Part shown: positions 24,793 through 32,779 of the stretch, piece by piece
How the letters are laid out: each line of letters opens with the position of its first letter
Position numbering within the stretch: position 1 is the stretch's first letter
DNA from: JAFGHJ01 sp964523975
Lineage (GTDB): Bacteria; Hydrothermota; UBA3072
Reading direction: 5' to 3'
DNA: 40,803 bases
Assembly: GCA_964523975.1 (NCBI GenBank)
Contig: CAZGBM010000009.1
Coordinates: forward strand, 1-40,803
Position numbers and translations under genes: made by a program
The notes under the pieces: generated by a model
What the model saw: the letters and a program-made list of their open reading frames with translations, nothing else
What the model was told of the DNA's origin: nothing
Databases searched by the model: none

Positions 24793-24946
24793 ATGTACTT
24801 TCGTTTTTGTGCCACCAGGAATAATAGAATATGTAGGGATAAACGTAATAACGAACACTTCTTTCCGAAGGACTAAAAAAAGACCTCCTCAGAGTTTTTT
24901 GGATGAACTTATTTATTGACTTATTGTTTGTATCGTTATTATTCAT
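24776..24946 (-). CDS. leader peptide rich in Tyr/Phe/Trp/His codons upstream of the his-aro-trp operon
   Basis: A 56-codon frame (ATG 24946, TAA 24778-24776). The N-terminal half is Asn/Lys-rich. Codons 33-46 read YYVYPYIFYYSWWH: six Tyr, one Phe, two adjacent Trp and one His among 14 codons. The downstream block makes exactly these amino acids (his genes, tyrA, trp genes, shikimate genes, and pheA further on). The ATG lies 7 nt after the -10 box of a consensus promoter, so translation would be leaderless, as suspected for other genes here. The frame ends 295 nt before hisG, and a stem covers its last codons. Classical leader peptides for his, trp and phe operons stall ribosomes at such codons; the same role is inferred here. 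Chance is the alternative, but WW plus H beside six Tyr is hard to dismiss. Confidence 0.65.
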   Translation of the reverse strand: MNNNDTNNKSINKFIQKTLRRSFFSPSERSVRYYVYPYIFYYSWWHKNESTSEFKA

Positions 24947-24952
24947 GACAGT

Positions 24953-24980
24953 AATATAGATAAAAACGGGGACATGTCAA
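24953..24980 (-). promoter_or_regulatory. consensus promoter of the histidine/aromatic cluster
   Basis: Minus strand: TTGACA (24980-24975), 16-bp spacer, TATATT (24958-24953). The expected start, 7 nt past the -10 box, falls on the A of the leader ORF ATG at 24946. It is the only strong promoter seen upstream of hisG and could drive all or most of the 12-kb first block. Confidence 0.8.
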
Positions 24981-24997
24981 GGGGTTTAATAAGCTGG

Positions 24998-25076
24998 AAT
25001 GTAAAAATCAAAAATACAAATGGAAAATGACAGACCAAAGAATAGAAAAATTCTAAATAGACAAAAACCCAAAATG
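24998..25076. repeat. half copy of the AAAATGACA-type repeat downstream of the flippase gene
   Basis: A-rich stretch with the words GTAAAAATCAAAAATACAAA and GGAAAATGACAGACCAAA, of the same family as the outer arms at 7704-7756 and 34370-34423. No inverted partner is seen on the other side. Together with the his promoter and leader it makes up the 24506-25094 gap. Confidence 0.55.
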
Positions 25077-25094
25077 AGAAGCGGTGTCAGGTTT

Positions 25095-26510
25095 TTAGGT
25101 TTTTAAGATTTGATTCCATAAGTTTTTAATTCTTGTTTTTTCTTTGTAGCTTATTATTGAACAGAGGATTATAAATGCCAGTGATCTTTGATATAGAGCG
25201 CTACCCGCTAAGGTTGTTAAGTATAACAGAATAATGCCCAGACACAGGTCCGATATAATTGTTTTTAAATTATAATTTACCGGGAAAATTTTATTTCCAA
25301 TTAGGTAAGAAAATAGAGCAAAGAGGAAATAAGAAAGTAGGGTAGAGGCTGCCGCTCCCATTATGCCGAAACGAGGAATCAAATAAAGATTAAGTGAGAT
25401 ATTTGCAAGAAGAGGAGTCAGAGAAATTGGTATTAGCAGTCCTGTTCTTGATTTTATGTAGAAACCGGCTGTAAAGATTTCTTCAAGACCGAAAAAAATG
25501 TAAGAAAGGGCGATGATGGAAACAATTGACTGAGCTTTCCAGTATTCTTTTGCCACCATGATTTTAAAGATTTCCGGAGTGAAGAACGATAGAATTGCCC
25601 AGATGATTAGGCAGAGCCGTGTAAATGTTATGGCAGAATTAGCAAAGACTTCCTTTTTATTTGGGTTTTTGAAAAAGAAAGGTGTCCACGAAGCGCGGAA
25701 TCCATGTACTATTATACCCATTACAGTGCCGAATTGATATCCGAGAGTATAAATGCCTGCTTCGGAGAGCCCGAGAATCCACTTTATTATCCATCTGTCG
25801 ATTAGATCCAGACCTATCCATATTATGATAGACAACGGTAATAAAGGTAAACCGTAGCGTAGAAGATTTTTTGTTTTAGTCCAGTTGATTTTTAATGTGA
25901 AAAGTCGGTGTATTTCAGGGTAAATTATAAAAAAGAATAATGAGCTGCTACCGAGGTTGCCGAGAAGTACGCCGCCGACGCCCAGCTTGAAGTAAAAAAC
26001 GAAAAGAATATTGAGACCTATGGTTACGATAAGTCTAAAAGTATTTATCATAACGAATTTTTTCGGGCGATTTTTTATCCTTAAAATCAATAGAGCCGGG
26101 TCGAACAGGTTTTCTATCCATATTGTAATAATAGTAAGAGAAATAAGGTAGCCATCGGATGGTTCCAAAAGAAATGTTGCCAGTCTTGTCGAATATGCGG
26201 TTAGCGGGAGAAGGAAAAGAGAAGAGTAAATCAAACGGAAAAGGAAAAATCGGCTGAAAATCTCTTTCTCATCGGTATTTTTTTCTGTCAACTGTTTAAG
26301 TAAGGCATCGTTTAATCCGAGTGTAAAGATAAGAATCAATACGCCTGATAATAAATATATCATAGCGAGTTTTCCGTATTGTATCTGGGTTAGGGTGTGA
26401 GTGTAGAGAGGGATTAAAAAGAACCCGATCGCTTTCCGTAAAAGAAACCCGATTCCGTAGGTTATGGATTCGCCGAAAAGATTTTTTATACTTCCGGGAT
26501 TTTTTTTCAA
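25095..26510 (-). CDS. polysaccharide/lipid-linked oligosaccharide flippase (MATE/Wzx superfamily)
   Basis: 471 residues, almost entirely hydrophobic, with about 12-14 predicted membrane helices. The opening helix pair SITYGIGFLLRKAIGFFLIPLYTHTL followed by YGKLAMIYLLSG is characteristic of the Wzx/RfbX-like branch (helix start, conserved P and Y, basic loop). It presumably moves lipid-linked sugars across the inner membrane for capsule, LPS or glycan assembly. The start is TTG with AAGG 5-6 nt upstream. It follows the FemAB-like gene by 50 bp and is probably cotranscribed with it. Substrate unknown. Confidence 0.85.
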   Translation of the reverse strand: MKKNPGSIKNLFGESITYGIGFLLRKAIGFFLIPLYTHTLTQIQYGKLAMIYLLSGVLILIFTLGLNDALLKQLTEKNTDEKEIFSRFFLFRLIYSSLFLLPLTAYSTRLATFLLEPSDGYLISLTIITIWIENLFDPALLILRIKNRPKKFVMINTFRLIVTIGLNILFVFYFKLGVGGVLLGNLGSSSLFFFIIYPEIHRLFTLKINWTKTKNLLRYGLPLLPLSIIIWIGLDLIDRWIIKWILGLSEAGIYTLGYQFGTVMGIIVHGFRASWTPFFFKNPNKKEVFANSAITFTRLCLIIWAILSFFTPEIFKIMVAKEYWKAQSIVSIIALSYIFFGLEEIFTAGFYIKSRTGLLIPISLTPLLANISLNLYLIPRFGIMGAAASTLLSYFLFALFSYLIGNKIFPVNYNLKTIISDLCLGIILLYLTTLAGSALYQRSLAFIILCSIISYKEKTRIKNLWNQILKT

Positions 26511-26560
26511 TTTGCCTTTTTACTGATTTTTGCCGGGATAGGGTAGCAAAATCCTATCTC

Positions 26561-27529
26561 CTAAATTTTTTTATAAAGCTGATTACGGAAGAAACACTGA
26601 GCTCCCATACTTGCTTTGAATGAGATTAAACCACGGTTTACTTCCATTGGATTATCTTTAGATTCTTCCTGATTTACTCCGAGGTCCAGGTATTTGAATC
26701 CGTTTTTCTGTCCCCATCGTATGATTTCATACAAAAGATAATTTATGGGCCTGTATTTTTGATGGTCGTAATCGAGAGCTATATAAAAAGCCAGAAGAGT
26801 TCTCTCGTTACAGACAAATATGAGAGAACCACCCATTAATGTGCCCTCTCTGTAAGCCAGAAAAAGCTTGAACTTATGTGGTAGAAGCCTGTTGAGTTTG
26901 TTCAACTCGGCAAGCGAGTGAGTTACGGAAACGTCAAATTTTTCTTTGTTTTTAAGTAAAATAGGATAAAAGTTCTCGTAGTCGTCGCTTAATTTTATTT
27001 CTATACCTGAGTTGATTGCTTTTCTTATCGCGTTTCTGGAATTTTCATGGCATATTCTTATTGGATCGTCAGTTGATTTCGAAAGATCGATTACCGAGGT
27101 GTACATATTGGAAGAATATACAAATCCATTGTATAGTAGAACATATTCTAAATTCTTATTTGTTTCTTTTGAATAAACTATCGGAGGCAAGGTGAGGTAT
27201 ACTTCTTTTATTTTGTTTTCGTTGCAGTATTCAAGGAATTTGTTGACGATTATATCTGCTTTCCTGAAATTCGTGTCGTCCATTACGATTCCTCCGAGGC
27301 TTGCCCCGGCCGGTGATTTAAAGATTCCTTTATTAAGCATTCCTGGTAGAACAGCGATTATATTACTGTTTTTTTGAAAAATTAAATGGTGAAAATTAAA
27401 TCTGTCCGAAGGATGATAACTTAAAAATTGTATTTTATGAAATATTGTGCCGTTATCCGCTTTTTCTACAAAGTTATCCCAGTTTTTTTTCAACTCATCT
27501 CTGTATTTTTCTATGATTATATCATTCAT
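26561..27529 (-). CDS. FemAB-like / GNAT-fold acyltransferase
   Basis: 322 residues. The N-terminal part resembles the first GNAT-like half of FemAB-type proteins (WDNFVEKADNGTIFHKIQFL). The C-terminal half has the Acetyltransf_6-like pattern: RNAIRKAINSGIEIK, then LAYREGTLMGGSLIFVC and KYRPINYLLYEIIRWGQKNG with YLDLGV. Such proteins transfer amino acids or acyl groups to peptidoglycan or exopolysaccharide. Location next to a flippase favours envelope polysaccharide modification (inference). No clear ribosome site precedes the ATG. Confidence 0.75.
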   Translation of the reverse strand: MNDIIIEKYRDELKKNWDNFVEKADNGTIFHKIQFLSYHPSDRFNFHHLIFQKNSNIIAVLPGMLNKGIFKSPAGASLGGIVMDDTNFRKADIIVNKFLEYCNENKIKEVYLTLPPIVYSKETNKNLEYVLLYNGFVYSSNMYTSVIDLSKSTDDPIRICHENSRNAIRKAINSGIEIKLSDDYENFYPILLKNKEKFDVSVTHSLAELNKLNRLLPHKFKLFLAYREGTLMGGSLIFVCNERTLLAFYIALDYDHQKYRPINYLLYEIIRWGQKNGFKYLDLGVNQEESKDNPMEVNRGLISFKASMGAQCFFRNQLYKKI

Positions 27530-27570
27530 AAAATTATTTTTGTTTGGGGCTTAATTTTATTTTCATAGGG

Positions 27571-27829
27571 AATTAAATATCAAAATTTAAAAAGCAAAAT
27601 GACATATACGCTATCAGCTATCCGCCTTCTGCTTTCCGCTAAACCCAACCCCACACACCATTTTTTAACATGTAGAAAATGTAGAACCTGTAGTTTTTTG
27701 TTTTTAATTCTATAAGGACTACATGACCTACATGTGCAAATTTTCTTGTTTTTTTCTGCGGTTAGCCGTAAGCGGTAAGCCGAGAACGACTTTTTACTTT
27801 CCATTTTGATATTTAATTTTTGCATTTTA
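27571..27829. repeat. three-layer nested inverted repeat between panB and the FemAB-like gene
   Basis: Outer arms: 27571-27605 and 27791-27829 (AAATATCAAAAT-type). Middle arms: 27609-27643, 7-nt units GCTATCA/GCTATCC/GCCTTCT/GCTTTCC, and 27756-27787, GCGGTTA/GCCGTAA/GCGGTAA. Inner arms: 27669-27693, 9-nt units like ATGTAGAAA, and 27711-27736, GGACTACAT/GACCTACAT. The C-rich word CCCAACCCCACACACC (27644-27659) precedes the inner pair. The outer right arm contains the panB stop codon. The structure occupies nearly the whole 297-bp gap. Confidence 0.8.
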
Positions 27830-28636
27830 ATTATTATAGCTGTGTTTGTCGTCAGGGAATTTGCCTTCTTTAACTTCTTTTTTATATTGGGTGAAGGCTT
27901 TTCGTATTATCTTTTCAAGATTTACGTATCTTTTTGAAAACTTTGGCTTAAAATCGAAAGAAAGACCAAGGATGTCATTCACAACGAGTATCTGCCCGTC
28001 CAGATTTTTTCCGGCACCGATTCCGTAAATCGGAATCGACGATTGTTCCATAATTTTCGAAGCCAGTTCTCTTGTTACGGACTCTAATATAATGGCAAAG
28101 GTGCCTATTTCTTCTAAAATTTTTGCCGATTCCAGGGTTTTTTTGATTTCTTCCTCGTTTTTACCTATGACTTTGTATCCTGTTTGAAAGTAATATTGCG
28201 GATTTAATCCTATGTGTCCCATTACAGGTATTCCGGCATCTATGATCGCTTTGATGTTATCTTTTTGTTTTACTCCCTCCACTTTTACTCCCGATGCTCC
28301 CAATTGAAGAAATTTCCCGGCATTCAATACCGCTTCGTCCGGGGTTGTCTGGAAAGATAGAAAAGGCATATCTACAATTACAGGGGAATTTTTAACACCC
28401 CTTATTACACCTTTCGTGAAGGTAATCATATCTTCTATTGTTACTGGAATGGTGGTTGAATATCCCATTTCACCCATGCCGGCGGAGTCTCCGACAAGAA
28501 TCCAATCTATTCCGCATTCATCAGCAATTCTTGCGACCGGATAATTATATGCGGTTATTCCGACTACGAATTCTTTTTTTTCTTTTTTGTTCAGGAGGGT
28601 GTTTATTATTTTGAGTTTATCCCCCAATTCTTCCAA
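27827..28636 (-). CDS. panB: 3-methyl-2-oxobutanoate hydroxymethyltransferase
   Basis: 269 residues, TIM-barrel enzyme making ketopantoate for pantothenate/CoA. Motifs: ITAYNYPVARIAD, metal Asp in ILVGDSAGMGEMGYST, VIVDMPFLSFQ, KVEGV, VMGHIGLNPQ and catalytic Glu in FAIILESV. GMGEMGY differs from the usual GM(V)xLGY but keeps the fold. The start is a TTG inside the end of the LysM gene (20-bp overlap); no better start fits the family N-terminus. The TAA is supplied by the edge of an intergenic repeat. It sits oddly in an envelope-gene operon. Confidence 0.93.
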   Translation of the reverse strand: MEELGDKLKIINTLLNKKEKKEFVVGITAYNYPVARIADECGIDWILVGDSAGMGEMGYSTTIPVTIEDMITFTKGVIRGVKNSPVIVDMPFLSFQTTPDEAVLNAGKFLQLGASGVKVEGVKQKDNIKAIIDAGIPVMGHIGLNPQYYFQTGYKVIGKNEEEIKKTLESAKILEEIGTFAIILESVTRELASKIMEQSSIPIYGIGAGKNLDGQILVVNDILGLSFDFKPKFSKRYVNLEKIIRKAFTQYKKEVKEGKFPDDKHSYNN

Positions 28637-29693
28637 CCAATCTTATTTTATTGCCAAGGGATATTTCAGTCTTTTCCATAATTGTGGTTATATATCCTGA
28701 AGCAGTTTCTTCCTGTGTATTTACTATCTGAATTTGTCCGAGAGGAATCAATAAATCTCTTTCCTTTCCCATTTGTTCTTTGTAAATTAGAAATACGTCG
28801 CCGAGTTTAACGGTGCCTTTACTTCCGGGTTCTATATAAACTATCGAAAAAGGTTTAATAATGTCTTCATCATTTTTGAAGGCAATTATTTTACCTTTAA
28901 TATCATAGACGGTTGGCTGAGCTTTACCTACAACAGTTTCAGTGAGTGTATGTTTCGCAAATTCGTCGCCCGGCTCTATTTTTTCATAAGATTCGATTAC
29001 CCTGGCTATTGAAGCTTTTTCACCGGCTTCAATAATTTTTAAAACGCCTTTTATCCTTACTATTTTTCCGTATCTGCCTACTACCTTGCCCCAGTTAAAT
29101 ATAACGTAGCGGTCGTCTTCATGAATACCATCCGAGGTACCCTTATTCACTTGAACTTTGTCTCCGAGAGTGGTTGGCGATTCCTCAAAACCCGGGATAG
29201 TCTCTAATATTTTATTTATTTTACCGATTCCCAGTCCTCGATTTCTTGTTATGAATCCTGCGCTAAGAGCTGCTTTCCGGGTAAAAGCATATTGCTCCGC
29301 TTGGACTACGGAAAAGAGAATTGCTTCCGGAGAACTTATAGATGCCTCGGTTAATTCCGGACTTGTTGTCGTTCTTAATTCTTCTTGTATTTTACTCTTC
29401 GTGTCTTTTATTTCGGTTACCAGGCCTTCTTTAAGTGGAAACGTTGTAGCTTGTTCGGCCGGAACATTTGGTATTACAAAAACTTCCCCCGGATAAATCC
29501 AGTGGGGGTCGGCTATCGAATCTTTATTTGCTTCGTAAATGACGGGCCACAGAAATGGATTGCCGTAATAGTGACCAGCGATATCCCATAAACAGTCTCC
29601 TTTTACTACAGTGTGTTGTTTGTATTGAGCGACGAGAACAATACCGATAGATAGGATGATAAAGGTAATTAAAATAAATTTTTTCATTTTCAC
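28617..29693 (-). CDS. exported LysM-domain protein
   Basis: 358 residues. Signal peptide at residues 1-22 (basic start, then FILITFIILSIGIVLVAQ). A LysM peptidoglycan-binding domain at about 26-77 (HTVVKGDCLWDIAGHYYGNP to YPGEVFVIPN). The long C-terminal part is mostly beta, with an SH3-like or barrel-sandwich pattern (GDKVQVNKGTSDGIHEDDRY; KLGDVFLIYKE), and no enzyme motif is visible. Probably a periplasmic cell-wall-attached protein. The start overlaps the DUF1844 stop by 4 nt. Confidence 0.85.
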   Translation of the reverse strand: MKMKKFILITFIILSIGIVLVAQYKQHTVVKGDCLWDIAGHYYGNPFLWPVIYEANKDSIADPHWIYPGEVFVIPNVPAEQATTFPLKEGLVTEIKDTKSKIQEELRTTTSPELTEASISSPEAILFSVVQAEQYAFTRKAALSAGFITRNRGLGIGKINKILETIPGFEESPTTLGDKVQVNKGTSDGIHEDDRYVIFNWGKVVGRYGKIVRIKGVLKIIEAGEKASIARVIESYEKIEPGDEFAKHTLTETVVGKAQPTVYDIKGKIIAFKNDEDIIKPFSIVYIEPGSKGTVKLGDVFLIYKEQMGKERDLLIPLGQIQIVNTQEETASGYITTIMEKTEISLGNKIRLVGRIGG

Positions 29694-29971
29694 TCCTTTT
29701 CTTTTACATATTTTAATTCAAGATCATGAATAATGTTGTTCAAATATCCTTCTTCTTCTTTGTTCAGATTGCCTTTCGTTTTGTCTCTGAGTATTCTGAG
29801 AGAATCTATGAGGTATTTTGACATCTCTAAATCTTTGTTTTTTTTACCGGTAGTTGGGGCTTCCACCAACCCCAGGGAAATGTAAGCTCCGGTTGCCATC
29901 CGCAAAACTATAGAGAGAAAAGATACTTCTTCAAGATTTTCTTCTTTTTTGCTATCCGTTTTACTTACCAA
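29690..29971 (-). CDS. DUF1844 family protein
   Basis: 93 residues, cytoplasmic. The family pattern is clear: F.SIVLRMATGAYISLGLVE, then DLEMSKYLIDSLRILRDKTKGNL and NKEEEGYLNNIIHDLELKYV. The function of DUF1844 is unknown; it is all-helical. The TTG start is supported by AGAGGA about 7 nt upstream. First protein gene after tRNA-Val and coupled to the LysM gene by a 4-nt overlap. Confidence 0.85.
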   Translation of the reverse strand: MVSKTDSKKEENLEEVSFLSIVLRMATGAYISLGLVEAPTTGKKNKDLEMSKYLIDSLRILRDKTKGNLNKEEEGYLNNIIHDLELKYVKEKE

Positions 29972-30058
29972 GACTTTTCCTCTGAAGGATTGTATTGTTG
30001 TCTTTTCTTTTGTTAATATTATTCATTCATTTCACTCTCCTTCAATGTTTTATACAAA

Positions 30059-30133
30059 TGGGCGAAAGAGGACTTGAACCTCTGACCTCCTGCTTGTAAG
30101 GCAGGCGCTCTCACCGGGCTGAGCTATCCGCCC
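30059..30133 (-). tRNA. tRNA-Val (anticodon UAC)
   Basis: 75 nt on the minus strand. The acceptor stem GGGCGGA pairs with TTCGCCC (one G-U), with discriminator A at 30059. The D arm has AGCTCAG...GAGC. Anticodon stem CCTGC/GCAGG encloses loop CTTACAA, anticodon TAC. The T arm is AGAGG TTCAAGT CCTCT. The 3' CCA is not encoded (the genome has TTT), so it must be added afterwards. A promoter ends only a few bases upstream. Confidence 0.95.
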
Positions 30134-30140
30134 TTGATTT

Positions 30141-30169
30141 ATATTAATTCTTACAAGTAGTTTTGTCAA
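30141..30169 (-). promoter_or_regulatory. promoter of tRNA-Val, almost without a 5' leader
   Basis: Minus strand TTGACA (30169-30164), 17-bp spacer, TAATAT (30146-30141). The expected start 7 nt downstream is 30134, one base before tRNA nucleotide 1 at 30133. Confidence 0.75.
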
Positions 30170-30194
30170 GGTCTTTATGGGGTACAATGAAAAT

Positions 30195-30323
30195 AGCCGT
30201 TAGCTTTTTGCTTTTAGGCATTAGCTAAAAAAACTTTTTAATCTTAACAAGCATTTTAAATCAATTAGTTCAAATCGGATATTTTTTTGTTGGCTAAAAG
30301 CTGATTTCTAACAGCTAATAGCC
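30195..30323. repeat. inverted repeat with 7-nt period between tRNA-Val and the glycosyltransferase
   Basis: The left arm (30195-30233) is a chain of degenerate heptamers GCCGTTA/GCTTTTT/GCTTTTA/GGCATTA/GCTAAAA. The right arm (30291-30323) has GCTAAAA/GCTGATT/TCTAACA/GCTAATA/GCC and is roughly its inverse complement. It covers most of the 224-bp gap downstream of the glycosyltransferase; nothing else is supported there apart from the tRNA promoter. Confidence 0.7.
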
Positions 30324-30357
30324 TAATTATATGCGTTATCTATGATTAAATCTTCTT

Positions 30358-31452
30358 CTAATTCTTTTTTGTCAGTACACTTTTGTAGAAATTTTCAGTT
30401 TTAATCGCTATATTAGACCAGTCATACTTTTTTGCGGTTTCGAGTCCTGATTTTCTGTTTTTTTGTAGTTTTGAGTTATCTTTCAGAAGCGAAATCGCTT
30501 TATCCGCAAGAGATTTAGGATTACCTTTTTCAAATAGCATTTCTTTGTCGGGAATTACTTCTCTGTAGCCGTCTATATCGGAGGCTATTACAGGAGTACC
30601 AGAGGACATGGCTTCAAGGAGTACTATACCAAAAGTTTCTCCAAATAAGGCAGGAGAACAATAGAGGTCGGCACTGCGGTAGTAAAGAGGAACCATCTCA
30701 GGCGGAATCATCCCTTTAAAGACGATAGATTTTCTCAGAGTTTCAGGAATGTCTGTAGGCGGAGATCCTTTTCCGGCTACTACAAGTATTGCGTCGGGTA
30801 TTTTTTCCTTTATTAATGGAAAGGCATTCAGCAAAACTCGCAAGCCCTTTCTGGGATCTAATCTGCCCAGGAATAGAATCATTCTCTTATCGGAGAACCC
30901 CTTTAGTTTTGCACCTCTGGGATTGAATCTTTTTGTGTCGACGCCATTGGGTATAATTTCATAATTGCCTTGTGGGAAATGAGGGTAGATTTCATCAAAT
31001 GCTTTTTGAGATACGCATATAGAACCTTTTATTTTTCTTGAGATAGGAGTAAATAAAAACTTTGAAAGCTTGTAATAATTAAAACCAGAGAAAGCGGTAT
31101 GAAATGTTGCAATATTTGTAGCATTTGAATATACGAGGGCAAGGAAAGGCAGATTAGGTGCGAAAGGCCCATGGGTATGTATAATGTCGAAGGAATTATT
31201 TCGAATAAAGTTTCTGACTTTTGAGAAGAGCGTTGGAGAAAATGTACAGTTAACTGCGCTTTTATTTGCGTAAAAACTTATCCTGCGTCCGAGTCTTGTT
31301 ACCATTTTATCTTCTTTGGCTTTGGGATGTCCTCCAGTCAGGATTTGTACTTCATTACCTAAGTTCCTTAAGGCGCTGGACAGGTTATGTAAGACTTCGC
31401 TGACTCCGCCGGGGTCCGGATAATAGGAATCAGACACCTGAAGAATTTTCAT
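30358..31452 (-). CDS. family 4 glycosyltransferase (GT-B fold)
   Basis: 364 residues. The N-domain opens with ILQVSDSYYPDPGGVSEVLH (glycine-rich acceptor loop). The C-domain has FLGRLDPRKGL, where R and K contact the nucleotide-sugar phosphates, and the EX7E motif in GETFGIVLLEAMSSGTPVIAS. The overall pattern is PimA-like (GT4), a retaining transferase using a nucleotide-sugar donor, likely for lipid or envelope glycans. It overlaps the HD-GYP gene end by 23 bp and lacks a clear ribosome site, so translational coupling is likely. Donor and acceptor unknown. Confidence 0.9.
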   Translation of the reverse strand: MKILQVSDSYYPDPGGVSEVLHNLSSALRNLGNEVQILTGGHPKAKEDKMVTRLGRRISFYANKSAVNCTFSPTLFSKVRNFIRNNSFDIIHTHGPFAPNLPFLALVYSNATNIATFHTAFSGFNYYKLSKFLFTPISRKIKGSICVSQKAFDEIYPHFPQGNYEIIPNGVDTKRFNPRGAKLKGFSDKRMILFLGRLDPRKGLRVLLNAFPLIKEKIPDAILVVAGKGSPPTDIPETLRKSIVFKGMIPPEMVPLYYRSADLYCSPALFGETFGIVLLEAMSSGTPVIASDIDGYREVIPDKEMLFEKGNPKSLADKAISLLKDNSKLQKNRKSGLETAKKYDWSNIAIKTENFYKSVLTKKN

Positions 31453-32779
31453 CGGAGGTGACAGCTGTTAGTATAGAAGATGTATCGAAATCTACCTCAT
31501 TAGGAGATAATGCTCTTATAATCGTTGTTTCTTTTGGAAATTTCTCTGCGATTTTATTTTTTCTTATTACCGCGACTTCTTTGTCGGAAATCATGACCCC
31601 TTTGAGTCCTCCTTTCAAAAGGACTATTGATCCGGGTGGGTATATTCCCATTATGTCGAGAAACGTTTTGACTAAAGAAGGGTCGTAAATTTCTTTACTT
31701 TTTACGATATATTTAAGCGCTTCAAAAGGGCTCCTTACATTTTGATATATTCTGGGTGTCGTCATTGCGTCGTAAGAATCGACAATCCGGATAATACGAG
31801 CAAAAAGAGTGGGTTTTTTTGTGCTGATGTCGGGATATCCGGTACCGGAATAGTCAATGTGATGTTCTAGAATACCGCGAAGAGCAAAGACCGGAACTTC
31901 ATCTACTCCTTTTAGGAAAATTATTCTTTCAGCCGAAAGGTAAGGATGCTGTTTTATTTTTTCGTATTCGATGTTGGTCAGTGTGTCCGGTTTGTTTAAA
32001 ATGTCTCCGGGGATATCTATTTTCCCAAGGTCATGAAATAGTGCCGCGATTCCAAGTTCCAGTAAGTCCTTTCTGGTGAGGCCGAGTTCGATGCCCATCG
32101 CAATCGAAAGAATACAGACATTGGCGGAATGATTAAAGGTGTAGGAACCAATATCTTTAATTATGGTCAAAGCAATTAAATAACTTCTTTCTTTGAAAAG
32201 TAGTTCCGAAAAATTCCTTACTATTCTTCGAGCCTCATAAATATTCGCTTCTTCTTCAATAGTGACTTTTTTTAAATAGCTTATAGAGTCAAGAAGAGTA
32301 GAAAGGGCTTCTTCCCTTATTGAACGCAGGATACCATCTTTCTGTTTTGAATCTTCTATTCGGCTTATTTTAATGGATTTGACCCCCTCTTTTTTCAGGC
32401 TATTTGAAATTTGTTCGAAGGAGTGTTTCGATGAAGCAAGATGTGTTCCAAGGCAGCATAAAAAGGAAACAACTTCATCAAGTTTTGGTAATCTGGTGAA
32501 TAAAATCGTTCCTATAGATAGAGTCTTCAAATCATGAATCAAAGATCTATATCTGTCTATTATTCCCATTTCTACGTTTGCTCTCTCATCGTTGAAAAAT
32601 AGATGGTTTTCGGAAATAAACAGTTCTATCGTTTTGAATTCTTTAAACAGGTCAGATAGAAATTGATGGGTTTTTTGGGCATGTTGATAAAGTGTTTGAC
32701 TTTTAGTCTGGAAAACACGGGCTATGTGGATTGAAGATGAGAAGTATAAAATAAGATTCCTGATATCAGTCTCTTTCAT
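31430..32779 (-). CDS. HD-GYP domain protein, probable cyclic-di-GMP phosphodiesterase
   Basis: 449 residues, no membrane segment. The HD-GYP domain spans about 200-370: H217 in FNHSANVC, HD at 249-250 in FHDLGK, HPY near 278, HH at 306-307 and GTGYP at 312-316. All metal ligands and the GYP signature are present, so hydrolysis of c-di-GMP is likely. Residues 1-140 form a separate domain (ELFISENHLFFNDERAN region) resembling the N-terminus of the adjacent HEAT-like protein. A C-terminal region of 60 residues may be a small beta domain. It overlaps the HEAT-like gene by 14 bp. Confidence 0.9.
   Translation of the reverse strand: MKETDIRNLILYFSSSIHIARVFQTKSQTLYQHAQKTHQFLSDLFKEFKTIELFISENHLFFNDERANVEMGIIDRYRSLIHDLKTLSIGTILFTRLPKLDEVVSFLCCLGTHLASSKHSFEQISNSLKKEGVKSIKISRIEDSKQKDGILRSIREEALSTLLDSISYLKKVTIEEEANIYEARRIVRNFSELLFKERSYLIALTIIKDIGSYTFNHSANVCILSIAMGIELGLTRKDLLELGIAALFHDLGKIDIPGDILNKPDTLTNIEYEKIKQHPYLSAERIIFLKGVDEVPVFALRGILEHHIDYSGTGYPDISTKKPTLFARIIRIVDSYDAMTTPRIYQNVRSPFEALKYIVKSKEIYDPSLVKTFLDIMGIYPPGSIVLLKGGLKGVMISDKEVAVIRKNKIAEKFPKETTIIRALSPNEVDFDTSSILTAVTSDENSSGV

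Noticed and set aside
24809..24818. Possible T-box motif (GGTGGCAC) in the his leader
   Set aside because: The rest of the conserved T-box sequence and the specifier stem are absent. The bases are the Trp-Trp-His codons of the leader ORF.
24469..24858. 129-codon minus-strand frame upstream of and overlapping hisG
   Set aside because: It is out of frame with the leader ORF and hisG, has no ribosome site, and its second half is translated CACAGAG-type repeat. The leader ORF explains the region better.
27580..27825. 81-codon frame in the panB/FemAB gap
   Set aside because: Entirely within the three-layer nested repeat.
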